Of a stretch of 54,702 nt of DNA, positions 34,448 to 43,278 are shown one piece after another. How positions within the stretch are numbered: the first letter of the stretch is position 1; every line of letters begins with the position of its first letter. The position numbers and the translations under genes are program-made. The DNA lies in contig NZ_VUNL01000016.1 of NCBI RefSeq assembly GCF_009697385.1, forward strand, positions 1 through 54,702. The letters run 5' to 3'. Origin of the DNA: Wylensekiella montiformis (GTDB taxonomy: Bacteria > Bacillota > Negativicutes > Selenomonadales > Selenomonadaceae). Below the pieces are notes generated by a model. It was not told the origin of the DNA and ran no database searches. It saw nothing but the letters and a program-made list of their open reading frames with translations.

Positions 34448-37400
34448 TTATTTGGCTTTCTGATGTGCGCCGGGATAATGCAGCTTCAGCAAAGAGCCGT
34501 TTTCATCAGAAGATACCGGATTGCTGGCGGATGATGATGCCGCGGCCGGGGCTGCATCGTTTACAGTAATGGCTCCGTTGCTCACATCGGCTGCCTGAAT
34601 GGTGACGGCGCCGGTTGTGCCGAGGCTGAGTCTGGTCGTTGCGCCGTTCGTGGCGATCTGAACCGTTTGCTCCGTTTTTTCTGCGGTATTGTCCGGATGG
34701 ACGGCAGCCTGTACCGTGGTGTAGGTCGGGGTTTCACTGCGGGACAGCCCTGTTTTTTCTGTGATGGTCAGGGCAGACGCATTGCTGCTGTCCTGTACGA
34801 TATAGTAGTTTTTCCCTGCGTTTACGGTACTTCCATCGACGCTTCCGGTCAGACTGTAGGTGCCGACGGCGGTCGGAGCCGATCCGCCGGTTGTTGTATA
34901 GGCGATCGTATGGCCGTCCAGCACCGAGGCGTCATCGCCGTTGACAAAGCCGCTTACCGTTCCGCTGTAAGGCGTTTCGCTCGTCCAGTCACTCTGTACA
35001 AGCGAACCGTCCTTTGAGGTATAGCCCGTATGCGAAGCCCAGCCGCTCTGCACCGTTACGTTGTCGGCTGTCATGGTCAGCGGCGCGCGCTCGACCGTGG
35101 CAGTGGAAGTCAGCGTGTTGTTTGCTCCGGTAACGTTGTAGTTCTTGAGATCGGTGACGGTGGTTGAGAGCGTATAGGTGCCGACATCCTGTGTGACGCG
35201 CCCGTTTGTGCCGTCACCCGTATTCGTATAAGTCAGGCCGAGGGACGAGACGGTATCGCCGTTGACCAGTCCGGTTCCGCCTTCGCCGGTCCCGACGATG
35301 GTATATTTCGAGGTGTCGAAAGCGGTGCCGTATGTCGTGCTGACATCGTTGAGTTTTACGTTGTCGAGGTCGAGCGTAGCCTTCGTGACCGTGGCTTTGG
35401 CGGTATTGGTATCGTACTCAATGGTATAGTTTTTTGAGGAGCCGAAGTCTGCCGTCAGGGTATAAGTGCCGACATCCTGCGTGACTCGTCCGTTTGTTCC
35501 GTCTGCTTCGCCTTCGTTGGTGATCGTCATGGAGCTGGCGATGTCGCTGTTCGAGTCGCCGTTGACAGCGCCTTCTACCGTCAGGGCTTTGGCATTGTCA
35601 AAGGCGGTTCCGTAGGTCGTTGTGATATCGTTGACTGTGGCTTTAAGCTTGGCCTTGTTCACCGTAACCGTACCTTTTTTTCCGGTTACCACATCATAGT
35701 TTTTCAGGGTTGAGCCATTGTCCGTGATCGTGAGATCGTAGGTTCCGGCATCGTTAGTCGTGCGGCCTTCTTCGGTCGAGAGCGCGCCGTTGTTTACCGT
35801 TACATTGATCTGATGCGTGCTGTCCTGAATCGAGTCGAGCGTATCTTCTCCCTTGAGGCTGGATGCGTCCGCGGAGTAGGCCGACTGAGTGGTGTTTCCG
35901 CTGGAATCGGTATAATAGATGGTGCTGTTGCCATAGGTCATGGCAGCATTATTGACATTGATGAGCAGCTTTGCCTTATTGATTTTGAGTGTCGGCGTTC
36001 CGACCAGATTGTAGCCGGTGGCGCTGGTCGAGTAGACGGTGCCTCCTTCGTAGGTTCCGGCGTCTTTTCCGCTGGCAATATCGGAGGAAACACTGAGCTT
36101 TGTGCCGTCCAGTGAGGAGTCGGCGGCGGTGTAGTCTGAGACGGAAACGGACTGATTGTACCCGTTATACGTCTTTTCGATGACCGGTGTGTCTACCGTT
36201 GTAAGGCCGACTTTCAGCAGGGGCAGGGAGGTGCCGTCGTACTGCCGCCAGACGCCGCTTCCTGTGCCGGTCGTATCCACATCCCAGCCGGCATAGGCGG
36301 ACGTATGGAGCAGCTCGTCGTAGGTTTTTTCGCTGCCGCCGCCGGTATACGCATAAGAAAGCGTTTCTCCGTTGCTGTTTGTCGAGGCGTAGTACGCATC
36401 GCTGACGGTATCGCTTTTCCCGCTGCCGATGATCGCGGATACTTTCCCTTCCCCGACGGCCGACGGCGCATTGACTGCATGTGAGATGGTTCCCGCGTTG
36501 TTGCCGACGATACCGGCTGTATTGGACTGACCTGTGATTGTGCCGGTATTGACGGCATAGGAAAGCGAGGTGCCGGTTTCCATGACGCCGACGATGCCGC
36601 CGGCATTTTTCTGGCCGGTGGTTACCGCCCCCGCGTTAGAGGCGTTGGTGATCGAAGAGGCATTGGCAAGCCGCCCGGCGATACCGCCGATATACTGGCT
36701 GTTGCTGGCATTGCCGGTTACCTCCCCGGTATTGAGCACATTGGTCATGACCGATCCGGAGCTTTCGCCGACAATGCCGCCGGTTTGTTTTGCACCGGTT
36801 ACACTGGCGGCATTCCGGCTCGCTGAGATCGTATCGCCGTTTTGCTGATAGCCGACGATGCCGCCGACGTAGCTGTTTCCGCTCACGGACCCGGAAACGC
36901 TGGCATTTTCGGTGGTCGAGGCTTTGCTGTAACCTGCGATACCTCCGACTTTGCTGCTGGATCCGCTGATGGTTCCGCTGATGCTGACGTTTTTGATGGT
37001 ATTGCTGTCACTGTATCCGACCAGCCCGCCGACCGATTGTCCGCCCGTGACGGTTTCATTGGCGAGATTGACGTTGCGGATGCCCGCTTTCTTTGCGTAG
37101 CCGAACAGGCCGACATTATTGGTGCTGGTTCCGCCGTTGCTGCTGGAAATCGTCAGGTTGCTGATGGTGAAGCCGCCGCCGTCGAAAATCCCGCTGAAAG
37201 CATTGCCGCCGCCTATGCCGGAGAACGAAAAGCCTTTGGCATCGATGTCGCCGCCGACCATATAATTCCCGCTGAGGTTGTTTTGCATGTTTTGCAGCTC
37301 ATAGACGTTGCGCACGAGCATGCAGTCGTTGATGGTTTTATCCGTTCCGGAAAGATCGGAAGCCTTGTAGCCCAGTGCGGATGCGGACAGGCTGCTGTCG

Positions 37401-38089
37401 GCATTGCCGGAGGTGTACTGAGTCGTATTGACGCTTGTGGCTTCACTGCCGGTTGAATAACCGGCGTCGATATCCCCGGCGGCTTTGATGGTGACATCGG
37501 TCAGCGGCGAAGAGCCGTCGCTGGTGATGTTTGTCGTGTTGGTGAGTACGATGTCATTCCCTTCCAGTGTGACGCTGTTTGCCTGCAGGCGGCCCTGATT
37601 TACGATGTCGCCGGATGCGGACGAGGCGGTGCTCAGCGGATTGCCGCCGCTGGAAAAGGCGCTTTGGTCAACGCTGCCAAGCGGGCGCGTCGAAGCGACA
37701 AGGCTGCCGACATTTACTTGCGCGTTTGAACCAAACAGGATGCCGTTCGGGTTGATGAGGTAGATGGTTCCGCCGCCGGAAAGTAGTCCGTCAATGGTTG
37801 ATTTTGTCGCGCCGTGAACCAGATTCAGATAGTTGCTGCTGTCAAAGGCGACGGTTTCGCCTTTTGCAATCGAGAACGTCTGCCAGTTCAGCACATTGTT
37901 GGCGCTCTTGCCGGTGATGTTCATCGTCTTGTCTGCCGTGCTGATGGAGGCAGCGGCAGAATTATCGTAAGTCCCCTGGCTCGGCAGGGCGAGAGCCGCC
38001 GGCGTAATGGCAAAAAGGCCGAGCGAGAGCGTGGAAAGCGTCAGCAGGATGTTGCGTGCCAGCCGGCGCTGATAGCTTTTTGTATGCAT
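34448..38089 (-). CDS. TpsA: secreted filamentous-haemagglutinin-type adhesin
   Basis: 1213 residues. A signal peptide (about 1-35, ending ALA) leads into the TPS secretion domain, with the diagnostic INPNGILFG at about residue 115. About residues 270-560 hold glycine-rich GLUG-like repeats (GGLVGYSD, GGIVGYQQN, GGIAGRLA). About 640-1100 hold MBG-type repeats (VNDITTTYGTAF, LNDVSTTYGTAF, DNVTVQSGW). There is no C-terminal toxin domain; it ends HYPGAHQKAK. Export would be by the TpsB partner encoded just upstream. A role in adhesion or biofilm is inferred from the family. Confidence 0.9.
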   Translation of the reverse strand: MHTKSYQRRLARNILLTLSTLSLGLFAITPAALALPSQGTYDNSAAASISTADKTMNITGKSANNVLNWQTFSIAKGETVAFDSSNYLNLVHGATKSTIDGLLSGGGTIYLINPNGILFGSNAQVNVGSLVASTRPLGSVDQSAFSSGGNPLSTASSASGDIVNQGRLQANSVTLEGNDIVLTNTTNITSDGSSPLTDVTIKAAGDIDAGYSTGSEATSVNTTQYTSGNADSSLSASALGYKASDLSGTDKTINDCMLVRNVYELQNMQNNLSGNYMVGGDIDAKGFSFSGIGGGNAFSGIFDGGGFTISNLTISSSNGGTSTNNVGLFGYAKKAGIRNVNLANETVTGGQSVGGLVGYSDSNTIKNVSISGTISGSSSKVGGIAGYSKASTTENASVSGSVSGNSYVGGIVGYQQNGDTISASRNAASVTGAKQTGGIVGESSGSVMTNVLNTGEVTGNASNSQYIGGIAGRLANASSITNASNAGAVTTGQKNAGGIVGVMETGTSLSYAVNTGTITGQSNTAGIVGNNAGTISHAVNAPSAVGEGKVSAIIGSGKSDTVSDAYYASTNSNGETLSYAYTGGGSEKTYDELLHTSAYAGWDVDTTGTGSGVWRQYDGTSLPLLKVGLTTVDTPVIEKTYNGYNQSVSVSDYTAADSSLDGTKLSVSSDIASGKDAGTYEGGTVYSTSATGYNLVGTPTLKINKAKLLINVNNAAMTYGNSTIYYTDSSGNTTQSAYSADASSLKGEDTLDSIQDSTHQINVTVNNGALSTEEGRTTNDAGTYDLTITDNGSTLKNYDVVTGKKGTVTVNKAKLKATVNDITTTYGTAFDNAKALTVEGAVNGDSNSDIASSMTITNEGEADGTNGRVTQDVGTYTLTADFGSSKNYTIEYDTNTAKATVTKATLDLDNVKLNDVSTTYGTAFDTSKYTIVGTGEGGTGLVNGDTVSSLGLTYTNTGDGTNGRVTQDVGTYTLSTTVTDLKNYNVTGANNTLTSTATVERAPLTMTADNVTVQSGWASHTGYTSKDGSLVQSDWTSETPYSGTVSGFVNGDDASVLDGHTIAYTTTGGSAPTAVGTYSLTGSVDGSTVNAGKNYYIVQDSSNASALTITEKTGLSRSETPTYTTVQAAVHPDNTAEKTEQTVQIATNGATTRLSLGTTGAVTIQAADVSNGAITVNDAAPAAASSSASNPVSSDENGSLLKLHYPGAHQKAK

Positions 38090-38142
38090 AAGTTCCTCCT
38101 GTCGTAAGATGATAAAGCGAATGCCGGATCGAAACGTCTATG

Positions 38143-39786
38143 TTACCAGATTTTGCCGGCCATGAACCACAAGCGGTGATTGGACGCTGCGTCGTCTGTG
38201 GCGTTTTTGTCCAGACCGATGCGCCGGGCATAATCGAGTCGGAGGAAATAGTCATCGGGGCGGGTATAGGACATACCGAGTCCCCAGCCGGACAGGTGCA
38301 TGGAAGGATAAGTCCCGTCCTTGCTGCCACGGCTGTAGCCGTTATCGTAGAATGAACAAAGCGTCAGGCCGGGAACGCTGGTGTGATAGCGCAGCTCTGC
38401 CGAAGCCAGTCCGCCAACATCGCCCGCTCCTTCACCCTGCGGATAGGCACGCACGCCATTTGCACCGCCGAGATAGAACTGCTCGGAACTGTCAAGATTG
38501 CGGCTGGCAAGCTGTCCCTGCGCCCTTACGAGCAGATCCCAGCGGCGGTTGAATCCCTGCACGGAAGTCATGTCGATCACACCCTTGGTGAAACGGCCTT
38601 TGGCGTGGCTGTACATGGCGTTTTGCTTGGCATAGTCGGAGACCATGGTCATTTGTCCGTGGGAGACCGTCACCGCGGTGTCCAGAACGTTCTTGCCAGT
38701 GCGGATGGTTTCTGCATAGCCGATATGACCTGTCTGGGAGCGGCGCTTGACATCATAATTGTAGGCGCGAAGTTCGTCTTTCAGACGGCGGTAATCGAAG
38801 CCGTACCTCAGATAGCGGCTTCGGCCGGTGGTGCGTAAAAGCGGCGTTTCCGCATACAGGCTGATGTTATCGGACTGACCGACCGCATTGATGTTTTTGA
38901 ACTGACTGCCGAGCATGTAGTCGGAGCGTCCGACGGAAATGCCGGCTTTTGTCGCTGTGGTTCCATAAGGCAGATCGAAGGACGCACTGTAATTGTGCAT
39001 GTGGTCATTAGATATCAGTCCGCTGATATTCAGGTGTTCGCCGTGATGATCGACGTTGTAAACGTCATCGATGAGTCCGTAACGGTAGTGGCCGGCGGCT
39101 TTTGTGCCATGATTCTCGGCATAGAGGGTGGCGCGGACATTTTTGGCATCTTCGATATGCAGCGTGAGATCGCTGGTCCCTGTCTGGCCGCCCGGGCTGA
39201 GAAGTCCTGTCGCTTTGACGGCGCCGAGATCGTTCAGGCGATACAGGACGCTTTCCAATCCGTTTGTCGTGATCGCTTTGCCGGATTTCAGGCCGCGGGT
39301 GATGCGTTCCACGACGCTGTCCTGCAGCTTGCTCTTGTTATCGATTTTGACCGAACCGTAGAGGCCCGGAAGGATCTTTATGGATAGTACGCCGTTTTGT
39401 ATCCGCTGGGCGGGTGCATACGCGGCGGCAGCCGGATAACCGTGACTGCGCAGATAGACTGTGATTTCTTTTGTCATCGCATTGAGATCGTTCAATGTGA
39501 CGAGGCGTCCCGTGTAGCGGGAGGCAATGCGTTTCATGGCCGTCTGGCTGACGCTCAGATTGTCTCCGGATACCGAAATGTCCTTCAGTTCAAACCGGGC
39601 CTGTCCTGCTGCATTGGCTGGAGCCGGCTGGTCGACCTCGACCCGGACGGCAGAGGAAGTGCCGGTCTGGGCCTTTACCTGTGCGGCATCGTCAGACAGG
39701 GACTGAGCGGCAAACACCGTGCTGCTTAATCCGAGCGACGACATCATGATGGCGCTGATCAGCGCCTTTTTTTTGCTGACAATCAT
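38143..39786 (-). CDS. TpsB: outer-membrane transporter of the ShlB/FhaC family
   Basis: 547 residues. A signal peptide (about 1-27) is followed by POTRA-like modules (about 70-220, with PGLYGSVKIDNKSKLQ) and a C-terminal beta-barrel with the family signature LYLGGANGVRAYPQGEG, present as FYLGGANGVRAYPQGE. The last strand ends WFMAGKIW, an outer-membrane barrel ending. It secretes TpsA, whose gene starts 53 nt downstream. The pair shows that the host has an outer membrane. AGAGGGA precedes the ATG. Confidence 0.92.
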   Translation of the reverse strand: MIVSKKKALISAIMMSSLGLSSTVFAAQSLSDDAAQVKAQTGTSSAVRVEVDQPAPANAAGQARFELKDISVSGDNLSVSQTAMKRIASRYTGRLVTLNDLNAMTKEITVYLRSHGYPAAAAYAPAQRIQNGVLSIKILPGLYGSVKIDNKSKLQDSVVERITRGLKSGKAITTNGLESVLYRLNDLGAVKATGLLSPGGQTGTSDLTLHIEDAKNVRATLYAENHGTKAAGHYRYGLIDDVYNVDHHGEHLNISGLISNDHMHNYSASFDLPYGTTATKAGISVGRSDYMLGSQFKNINAVGQSDNISLYAETPLLRTTGRSRYLRYGFDYRRLKDELRAYNYDVKRRSQTGHIGYAETIRTGKNVLDTAVTVSHGQMTMVSDYAKQNAMYSHAKGRFTKGVIDMTSVQGFNRRWDLLVRAQGQLASRNLDSSEQFYLGGANGVRAYPQGEGAGDVGGLASAELRYHTSVPGLTLCSFYDNGYSRGSKDGTYPSMHLSGWGLGMSYTRPDDYFLRLDYARRIGLDKNATDDAASNHRLWFMAGKIW

Positions 39787-40310
39787 CAGAAAATCCCTCT
39801 TTTCCTAAGGTTACAATATGTTTCATTATAAAGACCGGATTTTATAATGACCTTGGCAGAGATTTCGACGGATTTCGGATTGTTTTTTATCCTCCCTTCG
39901 ATTGTATTGTATCATTTTTTCGGATTTGCCAATTATATAGAAAATTTAGCAATTCATATAAAATCTTTAGAAAAGCAGGAAAAAACAATAATTTTATAAT
40001 AAAACGATAAGAAATATATAAGAAACAGATAGTTAACAATAGCAAATATCGTCCGATTGTTTATCGGTTTCGTTAAAATCCGTTAAAATTTTATAGGGTA
40101 ATCTAAAATTTTTCTCTGTTCATCCGCATGGGAAGAAGGTATGATTTGTTTCGTAAACAGGTGTAAGTAATTACATCGATGATGCAGATTGGGGATGCAG
40201 ACCGGAAACGCACCTTGTCTGTTTGGTTTTCGACGGAGATTCAGGACAGCCGATGTGAATGTCAACGAAAGACTGCGGTGCAATGCCGCGGTTTGCTTGA
40301 AGGGGAGAGT
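39787..40310. other. AT-rich divergent region between tpsBA and the SLH porin-like gene
   Basis: 524 nt without a gene. The part 39800-40090 is strongly AT-rich and must carry the promoters of both divergent units; I could not pick a convincing -35/-10 pair for either. Nothing else was recognised. Confidence 0.6.
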
Positions 40311-41972
40311 ATGATGAATAAAAGGAAGCTGATGCTGGGGCTGGCCTGTCTGGCTGCGGTCAATGTCAGTGCCGTGGCAGAGGCCGGGGCGAATCCGTTC
40401 GCCTGTGTGCCGTTTGAAAGCGGTCTTTACGAGGACGTAGCAGCCCTGGTGCATGATGGTCTGATCTATGGATATACCGACAGCACCTTTGACGCGAAGC
40501 ATCCGCTGAGCCGTTATGAGATGGCCATCTTCACGGGCAAGGCATTGACGGGCTATCAGAGTGCGGGGCCGGAGGATCGGGCCCGCATCACGAAGCTGGC
40601 GACGCAGTTCCGCGATGAGCTGGCCGGGATGGGCGCTTCTCTGCCGGGGACTCAGAAAAGCAGAAGCAGCCGGAAAAAGACGGGCGGCGAGAGCGGCGGA
40701 AGCAAGGGCCGGATCGGCAATGTGGAGATTACCGGACATATCGAGCATCTTTGGAATGCCGAGCGCAAGACGTATACGAATGAAACAAAAGCCAGCAGCC
40801 GATACAAGAACTCGACGGAAGACAAGTATTTCGATCTTGAAGTTCAGCTCAATGCCAAGGCAAATCTCGGCGGCGGCTGGACAGGAAACGTCGGTTTTTA
40901 CGGGGCGAAGGACCGCGGCGGCATCGTGCGGGCCAATGAAAACATCGACGGTCATTTTGACATCACGCGCGCCTACTTTATGGGGCCGGTCAATAAGAGG
41001 GCCACGCTGGAGGTTGGTCGCGATAAGAGCGCGACATTCAAGAGCATCGTTATGGGCGAGTATTGGAACGGCGCGCGCTGGTCGCAGCGGATCAATAAAA
41101 ATCTTACGCTGAACTTCACCTATGCCAAACCGGACTATAACAAAAAGACGCAGATTTCCGGAGCGACATATACCTCATCGACGTATAAATACAAAGACGG
41201 ACAGTGGGTGAAGAACAGTCCGAATTATCAGAAGACCGGGCAGTCGCTTCCTTCGGAGGCGACGACGGGCGGAAACCTGCCGTCTTCGTATGAGTATACT
41301 TATACGAAAAATGGAGATACGTATAAGACTGTTTACAGCGATCCGGTGTTCACGTATACGGATCCGCGCAGTGTAGCTCAGACTTATGTCAATCCGGGAG
41401 GCAGCTCGATTACGTTTGAGTCCATTGAAGCGAATTACCGCTTCAGTCCGAAGTGGCGCATGGATCTTGGCTGGTGGCAGACGCACGCGCATTTTTTGGC
41501 GACGAATCCATACAGTTCCAAGAAAACGGTGTTGGATGCGCAGAACCTTTATAATAATCAGGAATATGCCAACACGCATCTCGGCGAAATGCGTCTGTTC
41601 TATCAGCCGACGCGCAAGTGGGCCTTTTCGGCAAACCTTACGAAATCAGATCGTTCGGAGCAGAATACCGCTTGGATGGCCGGCGTATCGTACGGACGCT
41701 ACAGCTCGCAGCAGCCGCACAGCTGGCAGACCACCCTGCATTATGGGCGCTGCGGACGTGAAGCCTATATTAAGAGCGGGTCGGATATGAAGAATGATAT
41801 GTGCGGCGGCAAGGGACTGGAGTATTATTTCTACTATGTGCCGACGAAGAACATTGTCACGACGTTCCGCTACCTGCGCGTCAAACCGATCGATATTCCG
41901 CTCGGCGGAAGCGGACAGCTTGCCCCGTTTGTACAGAGCGAGTATCGTGCGGAAATCGACTGGTACTTCTGA
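40311..41972 (+). CDS. SLH-domain outer-membrane porin-like protein
   Basis: 553 residues. A signal peptide (about 1-23) is followed by one SLH domain (about 35-85: DVAALVHDGLIYGY, LSRYEMAIFTGKAL), a basic Ser/Lys linker, and a long beta-barrel-like region ending in the aromatic EIDWYF. In Negativicutes such proteins tether the outer membrane to peptidoglycan through the SLH domain. The two genes behind it encode pectin-degrading enzymes, so the barrel may take up oligogalacturonides; this is inference. ATGs at 40311 and 40314 both follow AAGGGGAGAG. Confidence 0.8.
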   Translation: MMNKRKLMLGLACLAAVNVSAVAEAGANPFACVPFESGLYEDVAALVHDGLIYGYTDSTFDAKHPLSRYEMAIFTGKALTGYQSAGPEDRARITKLATQFRDELAGMGASLPGTQKSRSSRKKTGGESGGSKGRIGNVEITGHIEHLWNAERKTYTNETKASSRYKNSTEDKYFDLEVQLNAKANLGGGWTGNVGFYGAKDRGGIVRANENIDGHFDITRAYFMGPVNKRATLEVGRDKSATFKSIVMGEYWNGARWSQRINKNLTLNFTYAKPDYNKKTQISGATYTSSTYKYKDGQWVKNSPNYQKTGQSLPSEATTGGNLPSSYEYTYTKNGDTYKTVYSDPVFTYTDPRSVAQTYVNPGGSSITFESIEANYRFSPKWRMDLGWWQTHAHFLATNPYSSKKTVLDAQNLYNNQEYANTHLGEMRLFYQPTRKWAFSANLTKSDRSEQNTAWMAGVSYGRYSSQQPHSWQTTLHYGRCGREAYIKSGSDMKNDMCGGKGLEYYFYYVPTKNIVTTFRYLRVKPIDIPLGGSGQLAPFVQSEYRAEIDWYF

Positions 41973-42070
41973 TACCGGGATGGCTGTGCAAGGGAAGGGG
42001 AACATGCCGATTCCATTCCCTTGCGGGCCGTCCCTTTGCGAAGCGGATAGCGTTTCAGAAAGGAACGATC

Positions 42071-43243
42071 ATGAATCCTAAGAAATTTTGGCGGCGTTCG
42101 CAGCTGGCGGCTTTGCTGTTGACGCTGACCGTGCCGTTACCGGCGGCTCTGCCGCCCGTCGTGTCTGCCGCGGTACAGACGAATGCCGCAGCGCAGCAGC
42201 CTGCCGCGATGCAGAAGGTGATCATTCAGGGGGAGCAGGAGCTTCCCGTGCAGGCTATTGTCGACCAGAGCGCAGGCTCTGTCAGACAAAATGCCGCCGG
42301 GCAGTGGGTCTGCCCGACCATCAAACAGGCATTGGCTCAGATCAAGAAAATGAAGCTGGACTCTGCGGCTGTTTTGCTGAAGCCGGGCATTTACCGCGAA
42401 AAGCTTACGATTAAGCAGCCGAATCTTACCTTGGCGGGAATGACCTCGCCGGAATATACGATGATTGTCTTTGACGATGCCGAAGGAACGCCGGTGCGGC
42501 CAGAAGATGCGGCCAGCGGGCGCAAGCTTTATGGCCTGTCGGGATCGCCGACTTTTAAAATCCATGAGGATGCGGTCAATTTTCAGGCCGTCAATCTGAC
42601 CTTTTCCAATGACTTTGTTCCGGAAGATTATCCGGAAATGAAGAACCGTCAGGCGCTGGCTATCAAGAACAGCTCCGATGGAAGCAGCTTTTGGAACTGC
42701 CGCTTTTTGGGGCGGCAGGATACGCTTTATGCCGATGCCGGCCGTCAATATTATAAGAACTGCTATATTGAGGGGGATGTAGACTTCATCTTCGGAGCGG
42801 GAACCGCCGTATTCGAGGATTGTGAGATCCATTCCGTAAATCGTGAAGGTGATGTCAAGGGATTTGTCACGGCGCCGAGCACTCCGGCCGGGAAACCCGG
42901 CTTCCTGTTCAACCGCTGTCATCTGACCTGCGGATTTGACGATGGCGTGGCTTATCTTGGACGTCCCTGGCATCCGTCTTCCGCGCAGTCTCCGGTGAGC
43001 TCGGCGGTTACCTTCCGCAACTGCCTGATCGAAGATTTCATTGCGGAGGACGGGTGGTCGCCGATGGCGAATAAAGGCGGCATTTCGGAGCCGAAGGATA
43101 ACCGCATGTTTGAATACCAGAATACCGGCGACGGGGCCAGAATCACCAAGCCCCGCCGACAGCTCAGTGAAGCGCAGGCCAAGGATTATACAACCAAGGC
43201 GTTTTTCAGCGGCTGGGTGCCGGAGACGGTGTTTGTCCGCTGA
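42071..43243 (+). CDS. Pectinesterase (carbohydrate esterase family 8), secreted
   Basis: 390 residues with a signal peptide (about 1-34). The pectin methylesterase motifs appear in order: LKPGIYREKL, the catalytic-site stretch GRQDTLYADAGRQYY, then GDVDFIFGAGTAVFED with the second catalytic Asp, and YLGRPWHP with the conserved Arg and Trp. The enzyme removes methyl esters from pectin. It lies about 100 nt after the SLH porin-like gene and 35 nt before the GH28 gene. Confidence 0.93.
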   Translation: MNPKKFWRRSQLAALLLTLTVPLPAALPPVVSAAVQTNAAAQQPAAMQKVIIQGEQELPVQAIVDQSAGSVRQNAAGQWVCPTIKQALAQIKKMKLDSAAVLLKPGIYREKLTIKQPNLTLAGMTSPEYTMIVFDDAEGTPVRPEDAASGRKLYGLSGSPTFKIHEDAVNFQAVNLTFSNDFVPEDYPEMKNRQALAIKNSSDGSSFWNCRFLGRQDTLYADAGRQYYKNCYIEGDVDFIFGAGTAVFEDCEIHSVNREGDVKGFVTAPSTPAGKPGFLFNRCHLTCGFDDGVAYLGRPWHPSSAQSPVSSAVTFRNCLIEDFIAEDGWSPMANKGGISEPKDNRMFEYQNTGDGARITKPRRQLSEAQAKDYTTKAFFSGWVPETVFVR

Positions 43244-43278
43244 AGAGGATATAAGGAAAGGGGCTGAGTTTTATCATT

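Noticed and set aside
34448-38089. Contact-dependent inhibition (CdiA) toxin
   Set aside because: No C-terminal toxin domain and no small immunity gene after it; a hairpin terminator and hcp follow directly.
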